DNA of 64,000 nucleotides from Clavibacter zhangzhiyongii (GTDB lineage Bacteria; Actinomycetota; Actinomycetes; Actinomycetales; Microbacteriaceae): NCBI RefSeq assembly GCF_014775655.1, contig NZ_CP061274.1, positions 2,480,001 to 2,544,000 of the forward strand, read 5' to 3'. Shown piece by piece: positions 50,718 to 59,061 of this stretch (position 1 is its first letter; each line of letters starts with the position of its first letter). The notes under the pieces were generated by a model. It saw only the letters and a program-made list of their open reading frames with translations, ran no database searches and was not told where the DNA came from. The position numbers and the translations under genes were made by a program.

Positions 50718-50727
50718 ACGCTAGACT
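50718..50727. promoter_or_regulatory. Bidirectional core promoter, EamA / CGNR regulator
   Basis: ACGCTAGACT: minus -10 TAGCGT (50718-50723) and plus -10 TAGACT (50722-50727) share the central TA, exactly as at 23648-23657. Confidence 0.55.
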
Positions 50728-50748
50728 GGTCTCGGATAAGGAGTCAAC

Positions 50749-51309
50749 TTGCATTTCACCCCTGACACCGAGGACGTGCTGGTGTTCGACGCCGTCGTCC
50801 TCAACACGGCCGCGCGCGCGACCCGCTCCGGGGCCGACCTCCTGGCGACGCCCGAGCAGCTCGCCGACCTCATGACGCGCCACGGCTTCTCCGGCCGCTT
50901 CGACCGCGACGACCGCGAGCTGGAGGACGTGCGCCGCGCCCGCACCCGGCTCCGCGCCATCTGGACCCTCGACCGCGACGACATGGTCGACGCCGTCAAC
51001 GACCTGCTCGCGCGGCATCGCGCGGCCCCGCGCCTCGTGCGCCACGACGCCCTCGACTGGCACCTGCACGCGACGCCCGACGACGCGCCGCTCGCCGACC
51101 GGATCCTCGTGGAGGCCGCCATGGCGCTGGTCGACGTCATCCGCTCCGACGCGACCGACCGCCTCCGGGTGTGCGCCGCCGACGACTGCGACGGCGTGCT
51201 CGTCGACCTCTCGCGCAACGGCTCGAAGCGCTTCTGCAGCGTGCGCTGCGGCAACCGGATGAACATGGTCGCGTTCCGCGAGAGGCGCGCGCAGGATCCC
51301 GTCGGCTAG
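50749..51309 (+). CDS. CGNR zinc-finger (ABATE-domain) regulator
   Basis: 186 residues beginning at a TTG codon (50749) after AAGGAG; no ATG is available near the domain start. The ABATE domain (VLVFDAVVLNTAARATRSGADLL) is followed by the zinc ribbon with RVCAADDCDGV and RFCSVRCGNRMN. The paired Cys motifs and CGNR signature are intact. The divergent EamA exporter is the likely target. It is the second member of this family in the window (first at 23698). Confidence 0.82.
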   Translation: MHFTPDTEDVLVFDAVVLNTAARATRSGADLLATPEQLADLMTRHGFSGRFDRDDRELEDVRRARTRLRAIWTLDRDDMVDAVNDLLARHRAAPRLVRHDALDWHLHATPDDAPLADRILVEAAMALVDVIRSDATDRLRVCAADDCDGVLVDLSRNGSKRFCSVRCGNRMNMVAFRERRAQDPVG

Positions 51310-51319
51310 ACGGCCGACC

Positions 51320-52135
51320 TCACCTCGCCTGCAGCGCCGCCTGGTACAGGTCGCGCTTTCCCAGGCCGGTCGCCTCCGCGATGGTGCCGGCCGCGTCCTT
51401 GAGGCGCGCGCCGTCGGCGACCAGCTCGAGCACCTGCGTCACGCCCGTCGCGAGGTCGACCTCGAGCGCCGCGGCGCCCTCCGCGACCACGACGATCTCG
51501 CCGCGCACGCCCTCGGCGGCCCAGGCGGCGAGCTCGGCGGCGGATCCCCGGCGCACCTCCTCGTAGAGCTTCGTGAGCTCGCGGCACACGACGAGCCGGC
51601 GATCCGGGCCCCACTCGGCGACGACGTCCTCGAGCGACGCCTGCAGCCGGTTCGGCGACTCGAAGAAGACCATGGTGCGGCGCTCGCGCACGAGCTCGCG
51701 GAGCACGCGGCGCCGGTCGCCGCCCTTGCGCGGGAGGAAGCCCTCGAACGTGAAGCGGTCGGTGGGGAGGCCGGAGACGGCGAGCGCGCTGAGCACGGCG
51801 CTCGGGCCGGGGATCACCGTGACGCGCACGCCCGCGGCGGCCGCCGCCTCCACCAGGTGGAAGCCGGGGTCGGAGATCGCGGGCATGCCGGCGTCGGAGA
51901 GCACGAGCACGTCGGTCTCGCGCGCGAGCTCGACGAGGTCGGCGGAGCGCTCCTGCTCGTTGTGGTCGTGCAGCGCGATGAGGCGCGGCCGGTTCTCGAC
52001 GCCGAGCGCCGTGAGCAGGCGGATGGTGGTGCGCGTGTCCTCGGCGGCCACGACCGTGGCGGACGAGAGCGCCTCCACGAGCCGCCGCGACGCGTCGCCC
52101 AGGTTGCCGATGGGGGTCGCGCCGAGGATGATCAC
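51320..52135 (-). CDS. rsmI: 16S rRNA 2'-O-ribose C1402 methyltransferase RsmI
   Basis: A 271-residue SAM enzyme. N-terminal ILGATPIGNLGDAS, then SDAGMPAISDPG, PGPSAVLSALAVSGLP, FEGFLPRK and VFFESPNRL: the tetrapyrrole-methylase fold in the RsmI order. It methylates the ribose of C1402 in 16S rRNA. The GTG start overlaps the stop of the upstream small membrane protein (GTGA). Confidence 0.95.
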   Translation of the reverse strand: MIILGATPIGNLGDASRRLVEALSSATVVAAEDTRTTIRLLTALGVENRPRLIALHDHNEQERSADLVELARETDVLVLSDAGMPAISDPGFHLVEAAAAAGVRVTVIPGPSAVLSALAVSGLPTDRFTFEGFLPRKGGDRRRVLRELVRERRTMVFFESPNRLQASLEDVVAEWGPDRRLVVCRELTKLYEEVRRGSAAELAAWAAEGVRGEIVVVAEGAAALEVDLATGVTQVLELVADGARLKDAAGTIAEATGLGKRDLYQAALQAR

Positions 52136-52473
52136 CGGTCGATCATCCCATCCGGGCGGGTGGGCGCCGGGTCGGTGCCCTGCCCGAAGGACCCGTCCTC
52201 GCGCGGGAGGCCGGATCGGTCACCGGCGTGCGGCAGGTCCTCGACCTCCTCCTCGCCCGGGTCGCTCCAGCCGCGGATCCAGTTCGCCACCCCGGCGCCG
52301 ATCGCGACGAGCCCCAGGGGCACGCCGAAGAGGATGATGCTGTCGCCTCGACCCGCGCTGCTGATCTCCCCGAACGCGCCCGTCAACCCGAGGACCGACA
52401 CCACGCAGAGGGCGATGCCGAGGATCACCCACCCCCACGTCTCGCGCCCGCGCGACCGGCTCCGCAGGAACAC
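52132..52473 (-). CDS. Small two-helix membrane protein, unknown function
   Basis: 113 residues from a GTG start: basic N-terminus (RSRSRGRETWGW), two predicted spans (VILGIALCVVSVLGLTGAF; IILFGVPLGLVAIGAGVANWI), then an acidic, Gly/Pro-rich cytoplasmic tail. No family is recognised. It is translationally coupled to rsmI downstream and lies 3 bp from the SRPBCC gene upstream, so all three form one unit. Confidence 0.6.
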   Translation of the reverse strand: MFLRSRSRGRETWGWVILGIALCVVSVLGLTGAFGEISSAGRGDSIILFGVPLGLVAIGAGVANWIRGWSDPGEEEVEDLPHAGDRSGLPREDGSFGQGTDPAPTRPDGMIDR

Positions 52474-52476
52474 GGA

Positions 52477-52980
52477 TCAGCCCGCGTCGGGCAGGGTCGC
52501 GCCGGCGCCCACCGCCGCGAGGACCACCGGGTCCGCGCAGCCGCGCGCGTAGCCGTCGATGCGCCGGTCCATGTCGCGCTGCAGGATCCACGCCCCGATG
52601 CGCTCGGCCACGGGCGCGAGCCAGGCGGGCCGGCACGCGAAGTTGTAGCGCCAGGTCGCGAGCGTCTGCCGCGGCTCGCCCTCGACGGGCGCGAACCGCC
52701 AGCCGCCGCCCATCCGCGCGAAGAACCACGACCCCTGCGTCATCCTCATGCCGACGTTCGACGGCGGCTGGTGCGAGACGTACTCGCTCACCATGCTGAG
52801 GCCGAGGCGCGAGACCGTGAACGTGCGGACGCCCTTGGCGGGCTCGGTCGCGCCGCCCATGAGGTGCTGGTGCGCGATGAAGGGATCCCACCGCTTCCGG
52901 ATCGCCCCCTGCGTCTGCGAGATCGCGAACGCCACGGCGGGCTCCACGGGGACGATGCGGCGGGACTCGACGACGGGCAC
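52477..52980 (-). CDS. SRPBCC (START-like) family protein
   Basis: 167 residues from the GTG at 52980. Pattern of polyketide-cyclase/START-like lipid- or ligand-binding domains: VVESRRIVPVEPAVAFAISQTQ, WDPFIAHQHLMGG, MRMTQGSWFFARMGGGWRF and LATWRYNFACRP. It probably binds a small hydrophobic ligand. It is the first gene of the SRPBCC-membrane protein-rsmI unit. No promoter is evident; a 6-bp hairpin at 53007-53021 lies between it and the upstream gene. Confidence 0.7.
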   Translation of the reverse strand: MPVVESRRIVPVEPAVAFAISQTQGAIRKRWDPFIAHQHLMGGATEPAKGVRTFTVSRLGLSMVSEYVSHQPPSNVGMRMTQGSWFFARMGGGWRFAPVEGEPRQTLATWRYNFACRPAWLAPVAERIGAWILQRDMDRRIDGYARGCADPVVLAAVGAGATLPDAG

Positions 52981-53006
52981 GGACCCATGCTCGCACGGCC
53001 GATGCC

Positions 53007-53021
53007 CGGGACCGCGTCCCG
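53007..53021. terminator. Small hairpin between two minus-strand genes
   Basis: A 6-bp stem (CGGGAC / GTCCCG) with a 3-nt loop, after the DUF6518-like gene. Weak; could be chance in such GC-rich DNA. Confidence 0.3.
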
Positions 53022-53033
53022 AGCGCGATCGCG

Positions 53034-53657
53034 TCAGAGGGCCGAGAACGCCAGCGCGTAGGCTGCCGCGCCCGCCGCGGTGAGCCCGACCGCCAGCACC
53101 CGGTCGCGCGCCCGGTCGAGGCGGCCGACGACCGCCCACGCGAGGATCGCCATGCCGATCACGATGCTGAGCGCCCAGTAGAGCCAGCCCGTCGTCGCGA
53201 CGACGCGGAGCAGGCCCCAGAGGCCGTCGCCGACCATGACCGCCGCCACCACCGCGGTCCCGCACGCCCGGAGCGCGCCCGATCCCGCCGCCCACGCGAG
53301 CCCCGCGAGCCCGAGCACGGGGCCGGCCAGGGTCGCGATGACGAAGTAGAGGTCGCCGGGTCCGTACCCGTCGGGGAACCCGCGCAGCGTCGAGACGACC
53401 GCGTAGCCCTGCAGCAGCGCGTGGAAGACCGCGAAGCCCATGCCCGCCGCGATCCACCAGCGGCGCGCGCTCGGCCACCGCATGCAGACGGCGGTCACGG
53501 CGAAGGCCAGCAGCGTCCAGCCGCCGTTCGAGTTGGCGAACGACCGCAGCCCGTCGGGCAGCAGGAGCTGGGCGAACGACGTGGCGCCTCCCAGCAGGAG
53601 CCCGAGGGCGGCGGCGAGAAGCCACCACGCGAGCGTGGATCCGAGGGAGCGCATCAT
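53034..53657 (-). CDS. Six-helix membrane protein (DUF6518-like)
   Basis: 207 residues with six predicted helices (AWWLLAAALGLLLGGATSF; GWTLLAFAVTAVCM; WIAAGMGFAVFHALLQGY; FVIATLAGPVLGLAGLAW; WGLLRVVATTGWLYWAL; VLAVGLTAAGAAAYALAF). The motif GFPDGYGPGDLYFVIA and two GLW/GW turns resemble actinobacterial DUF6518 proteins of unknown function; this family label is tentative. The double ATG at 53657 follows GGGGAC. Confidence 0.6.
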   Translation of the reverse strand: MMRSLGSTLAWWLLAAALGLLLGGATSFAQLLLPDGLRSFANSNGGWTLLAFAVTAVCMRWPSARRWWIAAGMGFAVFHALLQGYAVVSTLRGFPDGYGPGDLYFVIATLAGPVLGLAGLAWAAGSGALRACGTAVVAAVMVGDGLWGLLRVVATTGWLYWALSIVIGMAILAWAVVGRLDRARDRVLAVGLTAAGAAAYALAFSAL

Positions 53658-53880
53658 GTCCCCAGGATCCCCGCGGCGAGCGCTCCCGCCGTCGGCCGCG
53701 AGGAGCATCCCCGGCGGTCCGCGTGCGACCGGAGAGGTACGGCGGCGGCAGGGCGACGACGCGCCGCGGCGGGCCGCCGGCGGACCACGGCGCCCGCCAT
53801 CCTGCGTACGCTCGTGACAGCGGCCCCGCGGGCCGACGGCGCCCGGACCGGGCGCGCACCACCACCCCCGAGGAGCACCT

Positions 53881-56160
53881 GTGGACGACGCCATCGAGAC
53901 GAACGCGATCCCCGAGCCGGAGCCCACGGAGATCACCTACGACGAGGACCGCTTCCCCGCGCGGCCCGCCCGGCTCCGCTCCCGCCCCCAGCTGCGCGCC
54001 AGCGGGATCCGCCGCTCGTCGAACGACCCGCGCGCCGCCGACGCGTCGAACCCCTCCTACGTGGAGTGGCTCCGCCGCCAGTCGATGCTCGGCGACGCCG
54101 ACGTGCTGAGCCGCGGCCTCTCCGGCTCGCCCAGCATGTGGTCGAACCCGTACGCCCGGCCGGACGCCCGCCGCGCCATCGACACCGCGTCGGTCTGGTT
54201 CACCGCCTACCCGATCTCGCTCATCACCAAGGACGGCGAGTCGTACCTCGGCGCCCTCGGCGACCCGCAGCTGTGGGAGATCTTCCAGTCGATCGGCATC
54301 GAGGCCGTGCACACCGGCCCCGTGAAGCTCGCCGGCGGCATCACCGAGTGGTCGCAGACCGCGAGCGTCGACGGCCACTTCGACCGCATCAGCACCCAGA
54401 TCGACTCCGCCTTCGGCACGGAGGACGAGTTCCGCCGCCTCACCGAGGTCGCCGACCAGCACGGCGGCAGCGTCATCGACGACATCGTGCCCGGCCACAC
54501 CGGCAAGGGCGCCGACTTCCGCCTCGCGGAGATGGGCTACAAGGACTTCCCGGGGATCTACCACATGGTCGAGATCCCCGAGGAGGACTGGCACCTGCTG
54601 CCCGACGTGCTGCCGGGCCGCGACGCCGTGAACCTCGACGTCGCCGCCGAGCAGGCGCTCGCCGACCAGGGGTACATCATCGGCCGCCTGCAGCGCGTGA
54701 TCTTCTACGCGCCCGGCGTCAAGGAGACCAACTGGAGCGCCACCGCGCCCGTGCTCGGCGTCGACGGCCGCACGCGCCGCTGGGTCTACCTGCACTACTT
54801 CAAGCAGGGCCAGCCCTCCATCAACTGGCTCGACCCCACGTTCGCCGGCATGCGCATGGTCATCGGCGACGCGCTGCACTCGCTCGGCGACCTCGGCGCG
54901 AGCGCGCTGCGCCTCGACGCGAACGGCTTCCTCGGAGTGGAGAAGAGCGTCGAGGGCCCGGCGTGGTCCGAGGGCCACCCGCTCTCGGAGGCCGCGAACC
55001 ACCTCATCGCGAGCATGGTGCGCAAGGTCGGCGGGTTCTCCTTCCAGGAGCTGAACCTCACGATGGAGGACATCCGCGACACCGGCCGCGTCGGCGCCGA
55101 CCTCTCCTACGACTTCATCAACCGGCCCGCGTACCAGCACGCGCTCGCGACCGGCGACACCGAGTTCCTGCGCCTCACGCTCCGCACCTCGCTCGAGGTC
55201 GGCGTGGAGCCCGTGACCCTCGTCCACGCGCTGCAGAACCACGACGAGCTCACCTACGAGCTCGTGCACTGGGCGACCGAGCACTGCGCCGACGTGTTCC
55301 CGTTCCGCGGCGAGGAGGTGACCGGCGCCGACCTCGCCGTCACGATCCGCGGCGACCTCCTCGAGGAGCTCACAGGCGAGAGCGCCGACTACAACCACGT
55401 GTTCACCACGAACGGCATCGCCTGCACCACGGCGTCCGTCATCGCGGCCGCGCAGGGCTTCACGACCCTCGACGCGATCGGCGAGGAGGACGTCGACGGG
55501 ATCCGCGCCGCGCACCTCCTGCTCGCCAAGTTCAACGCGTGGCAGCCCGGCGTCTTCGCGCTCTCCGCGTGGGACCTGCTCGGCGTGCTGCCGCTGCAGG
55601 CGTCGCAGGTGGCCGACCTCATCGAGGGCGGCGACACGCGCTGGGTGCACCGCGGCGGCCACGACCTGCTCGACGCGGCGCCCGAGGCGACCACCTCCGG
55701 GTCCGGGATGCCGCGCGGCCGCTCGCTCTACGGATCGCTGCCGGCGCAGGTGGACGACCCCGCGTCGTTCGTCTCGGGTCTCCGCAGCGTCCTCGAGGTG
55801 CGCGAGCGCTTCGACGTGGCGGTCGGCACGCAGGTCGACGTCCCGGACGTCGGCCACCACGGCATGCTCGTGATGGTCCACCGCCTCGACAACGGCGACC
55901 CGACGGGCGACGCCCGCCTGCAGCTCACGGTGCTCAACTTCACGGGCGAGTCGATCCTCGCGACGGTGCGCTCCGAGCACCTGCCGAGCCGCCGCGCCGT
56001 CCGCGACGCCACCACCGACGAGGTCATCGGCACGGTCGACGACCTGTCCAGCTTCCCCGTGCAGCTCGAGCCCTACGCGGGCCTGTTCCTGCTGCTCGAC
56101 GAGGAGCCGGAGGTCGAGTCCGACGGCGGCCCCGACGCGGACGAGGACGCCGCGCGCTAG
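53881..56160 (+). CDS. GH13 alpha-amylase-family protein (maltose glucosyltransferase/trehalose-synthase-like)
   Basis: 759 residues with a TIM-barrel GH13 core after an N-terminal extension of about 90 residues. Barrel motifs: [40 protein letters not shown], the nucleophile segment [11 protein letters not shown], a candidate acid/base in [10 protein letters not shown], and [12 protein letters not shown] (conserved His-Asp). A beta-sandwich C-terminal domain follows ([13 protein letters not shown]). It most resembles the TreS/maltose alpha-glucosyltransferase branch, but lacks a maltokinase fusion. The GTG start at 53881 has AGGAGCACC upstream. Probable role in glycogen/trehalose or maltose conversion. 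No other sugar genes are adjacent. Confidence 0.75.
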   Translation: MDDAIETNAIPEPEPTEITYDEDRFPARPARLRSRPQLRASGIRRSSNDPRAADASNPSYVEWLRRQSMLGDADVLSRGLSGSPSMWSNPYARPDARRAIDTASVWFTAYPISLITKDGESYLGALGDPQLWEIFQSIGIEAVHTGPVKLAGGITEWSQTASVDGHFDRISTQIDSAFGTEDEFRRLTEVADQHGGSVIDDIVPGHTGKGADFRLAEMGYKDFPGIYHMVEIPEEDWHLLPDVLPGRDAVNLDVAAEQALADQGYIIGRLQRVIFYAPGVKETNWSATAPVLGVDGRTRRWVYLHYFKQGQPSINWLDPTFAGMRMVIGDALHSLGDLGASALRLDANGFLGVEKSVEGPAWSEGHPLSEAANHLIASMVRKVGGFSFQELNLTMEDIRDTGRVGADLSYDFINRPAYQHALATGDTEFLRLTLRTSLEVGVEPVTLVHALQNHDELTYELVHWATEHCADVFPFRGEEVTGADLAVTIRGDLLEELTGESADYNHVFTTNGIACTTASVIAAAQGFTTLDAIGEEDVDGIRAAHLLLAKFNAWQPGVFALSAWDLLGVLPLQASQVADLIEGGDTRWVHRGGHDLLDAAPEATTSGSGMPRGRSLYGSLPAQVDDPASFVSGLRSVLEVRERFDVAVGTQVDVPDVGHHGMLVMVHRLDNGDPTGDARLQLTVLNFTGESILATVRSEHLPSRRAVRDATTDEVIGTVDDLSSFPVQLEPYAGLFLLLDEEPEVESDGGPDADEDAAR

Positions 56161-56174
56161 CCGCTGGCCGCTCG

Positions 56175-56242
56175 CCGGCTGCGACCGGCGGATCCGCAGC
56201 GCGCCCCGGGGGCGGCGTCGCGGATCCGCCGGGCGCAGCCGG
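56175..56242. terminator. Large compound hairpin after the GH13 gene
   Basis: An outer 9-bp stem (CCGGCTGCG / CGCAGCCGG) and an inner perfect 12-bp stem (CGGCGGATCCGC / GCGGATCCGCCG) around a 22-nt GC loop. It begins 15 bp after the stop and is the strongest predicted structure in the window. Confidence 0.75.
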
Positions 56243-56278
56243 CCCGGGCGCCGCCGCACCTGCGTGCGATGATGAGCC

Positions 56279-57973
56279 GTGCCCGACATGCCCCATCGCC
56301 CCGCCGAGCACGGCGTCGACGAGGGCCGGCCGGTCCCCGCCCCCGAGGCCGCTCCCACCCGCGCGTCCCACCGCGCGGACGAGCGGGCGCTCACCGCGCG
56401 CGGCTCCCGTCAGGACGACCTGTGGGCGCGCCTCGTCTCCACGCCCGCCCGCTGCCGCGCCTGGCACTGGGGCGCGCCGATCCTCATCACGCTGCTCGCC
56501 GCGGTCCTCCGCATCCAGAGCCTCGGGCACCCCGCGACCCTGGTCTTCGACGAGACGTTCTACGTCAAGGACGCCTGGACCCTCCTCCACCTCGGATACG
56601 AGGGCTCCTGGCCGAACGACCCGAACCCGGACTTCATCGCGGGGCAGACGGACGGCTACCTGCAGGCGCCCGCGTTCGTCGCGCATCCGCCGCTCGGCAA
56701 GTGGGTCATCGCGCTGGGTCTCGCGGTGTTCGGCGCGGCCGATCCGGTGGGCTGGCGCATCGCCACGGCCGTCGTCGGCACGCTCGCGGTCGTCCTCCTC
56801 ATGCTCATCGCCCGCCGCCTCACCGGCTCCGCGGTGGTCGCGACCATCGCCGGGTTCCTGTTCGCGATCGACGGCCACGCCATCGTCATGAGCCGGGTGG
56901 CGCTCCTCGACACGCACGTCATGTTCTTCGGCCTCCTCGGCTTCGGCGCGATCCTGCTCGACCGCGCGTGGCACGAGCGCCGGTTCACGGAGCTGCTCGA
57001 GCGCCGCCGCGCCGCCCGTCCCGAGGGCGCGCCGCCCATGGAGTTCGGCCCGGTCATCCTCTGGCGCCCCTGGCTCGTCGCCGCCGGCCTCGCGTTCGGC
57101 GCGACCTCCTCCGTCAAGTGGTCGGGGATCTTCTTCCTCGCGGGCTTCGGCCTCTACGTCGTGCTCACGGACATGCTGCTGCGCCGCCGCCACGGCCTGG
57201 CCGCCTGGTTCACGGCGGGCGCCGTGGTGCAGGGCCCGGTCTCGTTCCTCCTCCTCGTGCCGTCGGCGATCGCCGCGTTCCTCGCCTCCTACGCCGGCTG
57301 GTTCGCGACAGCGGACGGCTACTTCCGCGGCTGGGCGGCCGAGGGGTCGAACGCGTGGCAGGGCGGGCTCGCGTGGGTGCCCCTGCCGATCCAGAGCCTC
57401 TGGCACTACCTGTCGCAGCAGTACGAGTTCAACGTGGGCCTCGACGTGACGCACCCGTACCGGGCGGATCCGCGCCTGTGGCTCCTCCTCTACCGGCCGA
57501 CGCAGTTCTACTACGAGGGCTACGGGCCCGGCGAGGCCGGCTGCACGATCGACGCGTGCTCGTCGTCCATCACCTCGATCGCGAACCCGATCATCTGGTG
57601 GCTGTCCGTCGCCGCGATGCTCTACCTCGTCTACCGGCTCGCCGCCCGCCGCGAGTGGCGCGTGGGCCTCGTGCTCATGGGGCTCGTCGTCGGCTACCTG
57701 CCGTGGCTGCTCTACGTGAACCGCACGGTCTTCCAGTTCTACTCGATCGCCTTCGAGCCGTACCTGCTGCTCAGCCTCGCGATGGTGCTGGGGCTCGTCC
57801 TCGGCGACCGCGGGGATCCGCGCCCCCGGCGCACGCGCGGCATCGTCGTCGTGGCGTCCGTGCTCGTGGTCTGCGCGCTCGTCAGCGCCTTCTTCTACCC
57901 GCTCTGGACCGGACAGCTCGTGCCGACCTGGTTCTGGCGGCTGCACGCGTGGATCCCCTCGGGCTGGATCTGA
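56279..57973 (+). CDS. pmt: Protein O-mannosyltransferase
   Basis: A 564-residue GT39 enzyme with about 10-11 spans that transfers mannose from polyprenol-phosphate-mannose to Ser/Thr of exported proteins. Hallmarks: FDETFYVKDAWTL (catalytic Asp-Glu in the first loop), PPLGKWVIALG, SRVALLDTHVMFFGLLGFG, TSSVKWSGIFFLAGFGLY, and HPYRADPRLWLLL. The C-terminal region has the conserved YLPWLLYVNRTVFQFY. The GTG start (56279) has no clear ribosome-binding site; an ATG at 56288 is an alternative. It is coupled to the YeiH-type gene downstream (TGATG). Confidence 0.88.
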   Translation: MPDMPHRPAEHGVDEGRPVPAPEAAPTRASHRADERALTARGSRQDDLWARLVSTPARCRAWHWGAPILITLLAAVLRIQSLGHPATLVFDETFYVKDAWTLLHLGYEGSWPNDPNPDFIAGQTDGYLQAPAFVAHPPLGKWVIALGLAVFGAADPVGWRIATAVVGTLAVVLLMLIARRLTGSAVVATIAGFLFAIDGHAIVMSRVALLDTHVMFFGLLGFGAILLDRAWHERRFTELLERRRAARPEGAPPMEFGPVILWRPWLVAAGLAFGATSSVKWSGIFFLAGFGLYVVLTDMLLRRRHGLAAWFTAGAVVQGPVSFLLLVPSAIAAFLASYAGWFATADGYFRGWAAEGSNAWQGGLAWVPLPIQSLWHYLSQQYEFNVGLDVTHPYRADPRLWLLLYRPTQFYYEGYGPGEAGCTIDACSSSITSIANPIIWWLSVAAMLYLVYRLAARREWRVGLVLMGLVVGYLPWLLYVNRTVFQFYSIAFEPYLLLSLAMVLGLVLGDRGDPRPRRTRGIVVVASVLVVCALVSAFFYPLWTGQLVPTWFWRLHAWIPSGWI

Positions 57974-58977
57974 TGCCCGCCACCGCCTCCCGCCTCCACC
58001 CCGCGCTCCCCGGCCTCGCCGCCGCGGCCGCCGCCGCGCTCGTCGCGTGGGTCGTGCACCTGCTCGTGCCGGCGATCCCGCTGCTCACCGTCGCGGTCGC
58101 CCTCGGCATCCTCGCGGCGCAGGTCCCGGCGGCGCGCCCCGCGCTCACCGGGCCGCTCAAGCCCGGCCTCACGCTCGCGTCGAAGCGGCTGATGCGGATC
58201 GGCGTGGTGCTCCTCGGCCTGCAGCTGGGGCTCTCCGACATCGTCGGCCTCGGCTGGCACGCCGTGCTGCTCGTGGTCGCCGTCGTGGTGCTGTCGTTCG
58301 CCGGCACCTACGCCATCGCCCGCGCGCTCCGGATGCCCGGCCAGCAGCCGCTCCTCCTCGCGACCGGCTTCTCCATCTGCGGCGCGAGCGCGATCGGCGC
58401 GATGGCCGGCGTCACACGCGCGAAGCCCGCCGACCAGGGCGCGCCCGTCGCGCTCGTCACGCTCTGCGGCACCCTGGCGATCGCCGTGCTGCCGCCGCTC
58501 GCCGGACCGCTCGGCCTCGACGACGTGGCCTTCGGGCACTGGGTCGGCGCGGGCGTGCACGACGTGGGGCAGGTCGTCGCGACCGCGCAGATCGCGGGAT
58601 CCGCTGCCCTCACCATCGCGATCGCCGTGAAGCTCACGCGCGTGCTGCTGCTCGCGCCCGTCGTCGCCGTCGCGGGCGTCGTGATGCGCCGCCGCGAGGG
58701 CCGGGTCGAGGGCGCCGCGCGCCCACCGATCGTGCCGCTGTTCGTGCTCGGCTTCCTCGCCGCGGTGCTGGTGCGCACGTTCGTGCCGCTGCCGGACGGC
58801 GTGCTCGACGCCGCGCAGGTCGTGCAGACGGCGCTCCTCGCGATCGCGCTCGTGGCGCTCGGATCCGCGGTGCGCCTCCGCGAGCTCGTCGGCCAGGGCG
58901 GATCCGCGCTCGCCGCCGGCCTCCTCTCCTGGGCGCTCATCGCGGGCCTCGCGCTCGCGGCCGTGCGCCTGTCCTGA
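57973..58977 (+). CDS. YeiH/UPF0324-family putative transporter
   Basis: 334 residues, about ten spans. Family hallmarks: RIGVVLLGLQLGLSDI, LLLATGFSICGASAIGAMAGVT, VGAGVHDVGQVVATA and PLFVLGFLAAVLVR. YeiH proteins are called putative sulfate exporters, but direct evidence is thin. The ATG overlaps the pmt stop, so the two genes are cotranscribed; a functional link between them is not obvious. Confidence 0.85.
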   Translation: MPATASRLHPALPGLAAAAAAALVAWVVHLLVPAIPLLTVAVALGILAAQVPAARPALTGPLKPGLTLASKRLMRIGVVLLGLQLGLSDIVGLGWHAVLLVVAVVVLSFAGTYAIARALRMPGQQPLLLATGFSICGASAIGAMAGVTRAKPADQGAPVALVTLCGTLAIAVLPPLAGPLGLDDVAFGHWVGAGVHDVGQVVATAQIAGSAALTIAIAVKLTRVLLLAPVVAVAGVVMRRREGRVEGAARPPIVPLFVLGFLAAVLVRTFVPLPDGVLDAAQVVQTALLAIALVALGSAVRLRELVGQGGSALAAGLLSWALIAGLALAAVRLS

Positions 58978-59049
58978 TCCGCGCGACCCGGCCGTGGCCT
59001 GCATGTCGCCGCATTACGACCCGGCCGGGAGACCCCCGGGAGCCCGGGT

Positions 59050-59055
59050 TAGCGT
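59050..59055 (+). promoter_or_regulatory. -10 TAGCGT of metY
   Basis: TAGCGT, 6 nt, then the metY ATG at 59062, with no Shine-Dalgarno sequence. Confidence 0.6.
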
Positions 59056-59061
59056 GAGGCC

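Noticed and set aside
52477-56394. A 1,305-codon minus-strand frame ending in the SRPBCC gene
   Set aside because: Only the last 167 codons are real. The rest is antisense to the GH13 gene and has shadow composition.
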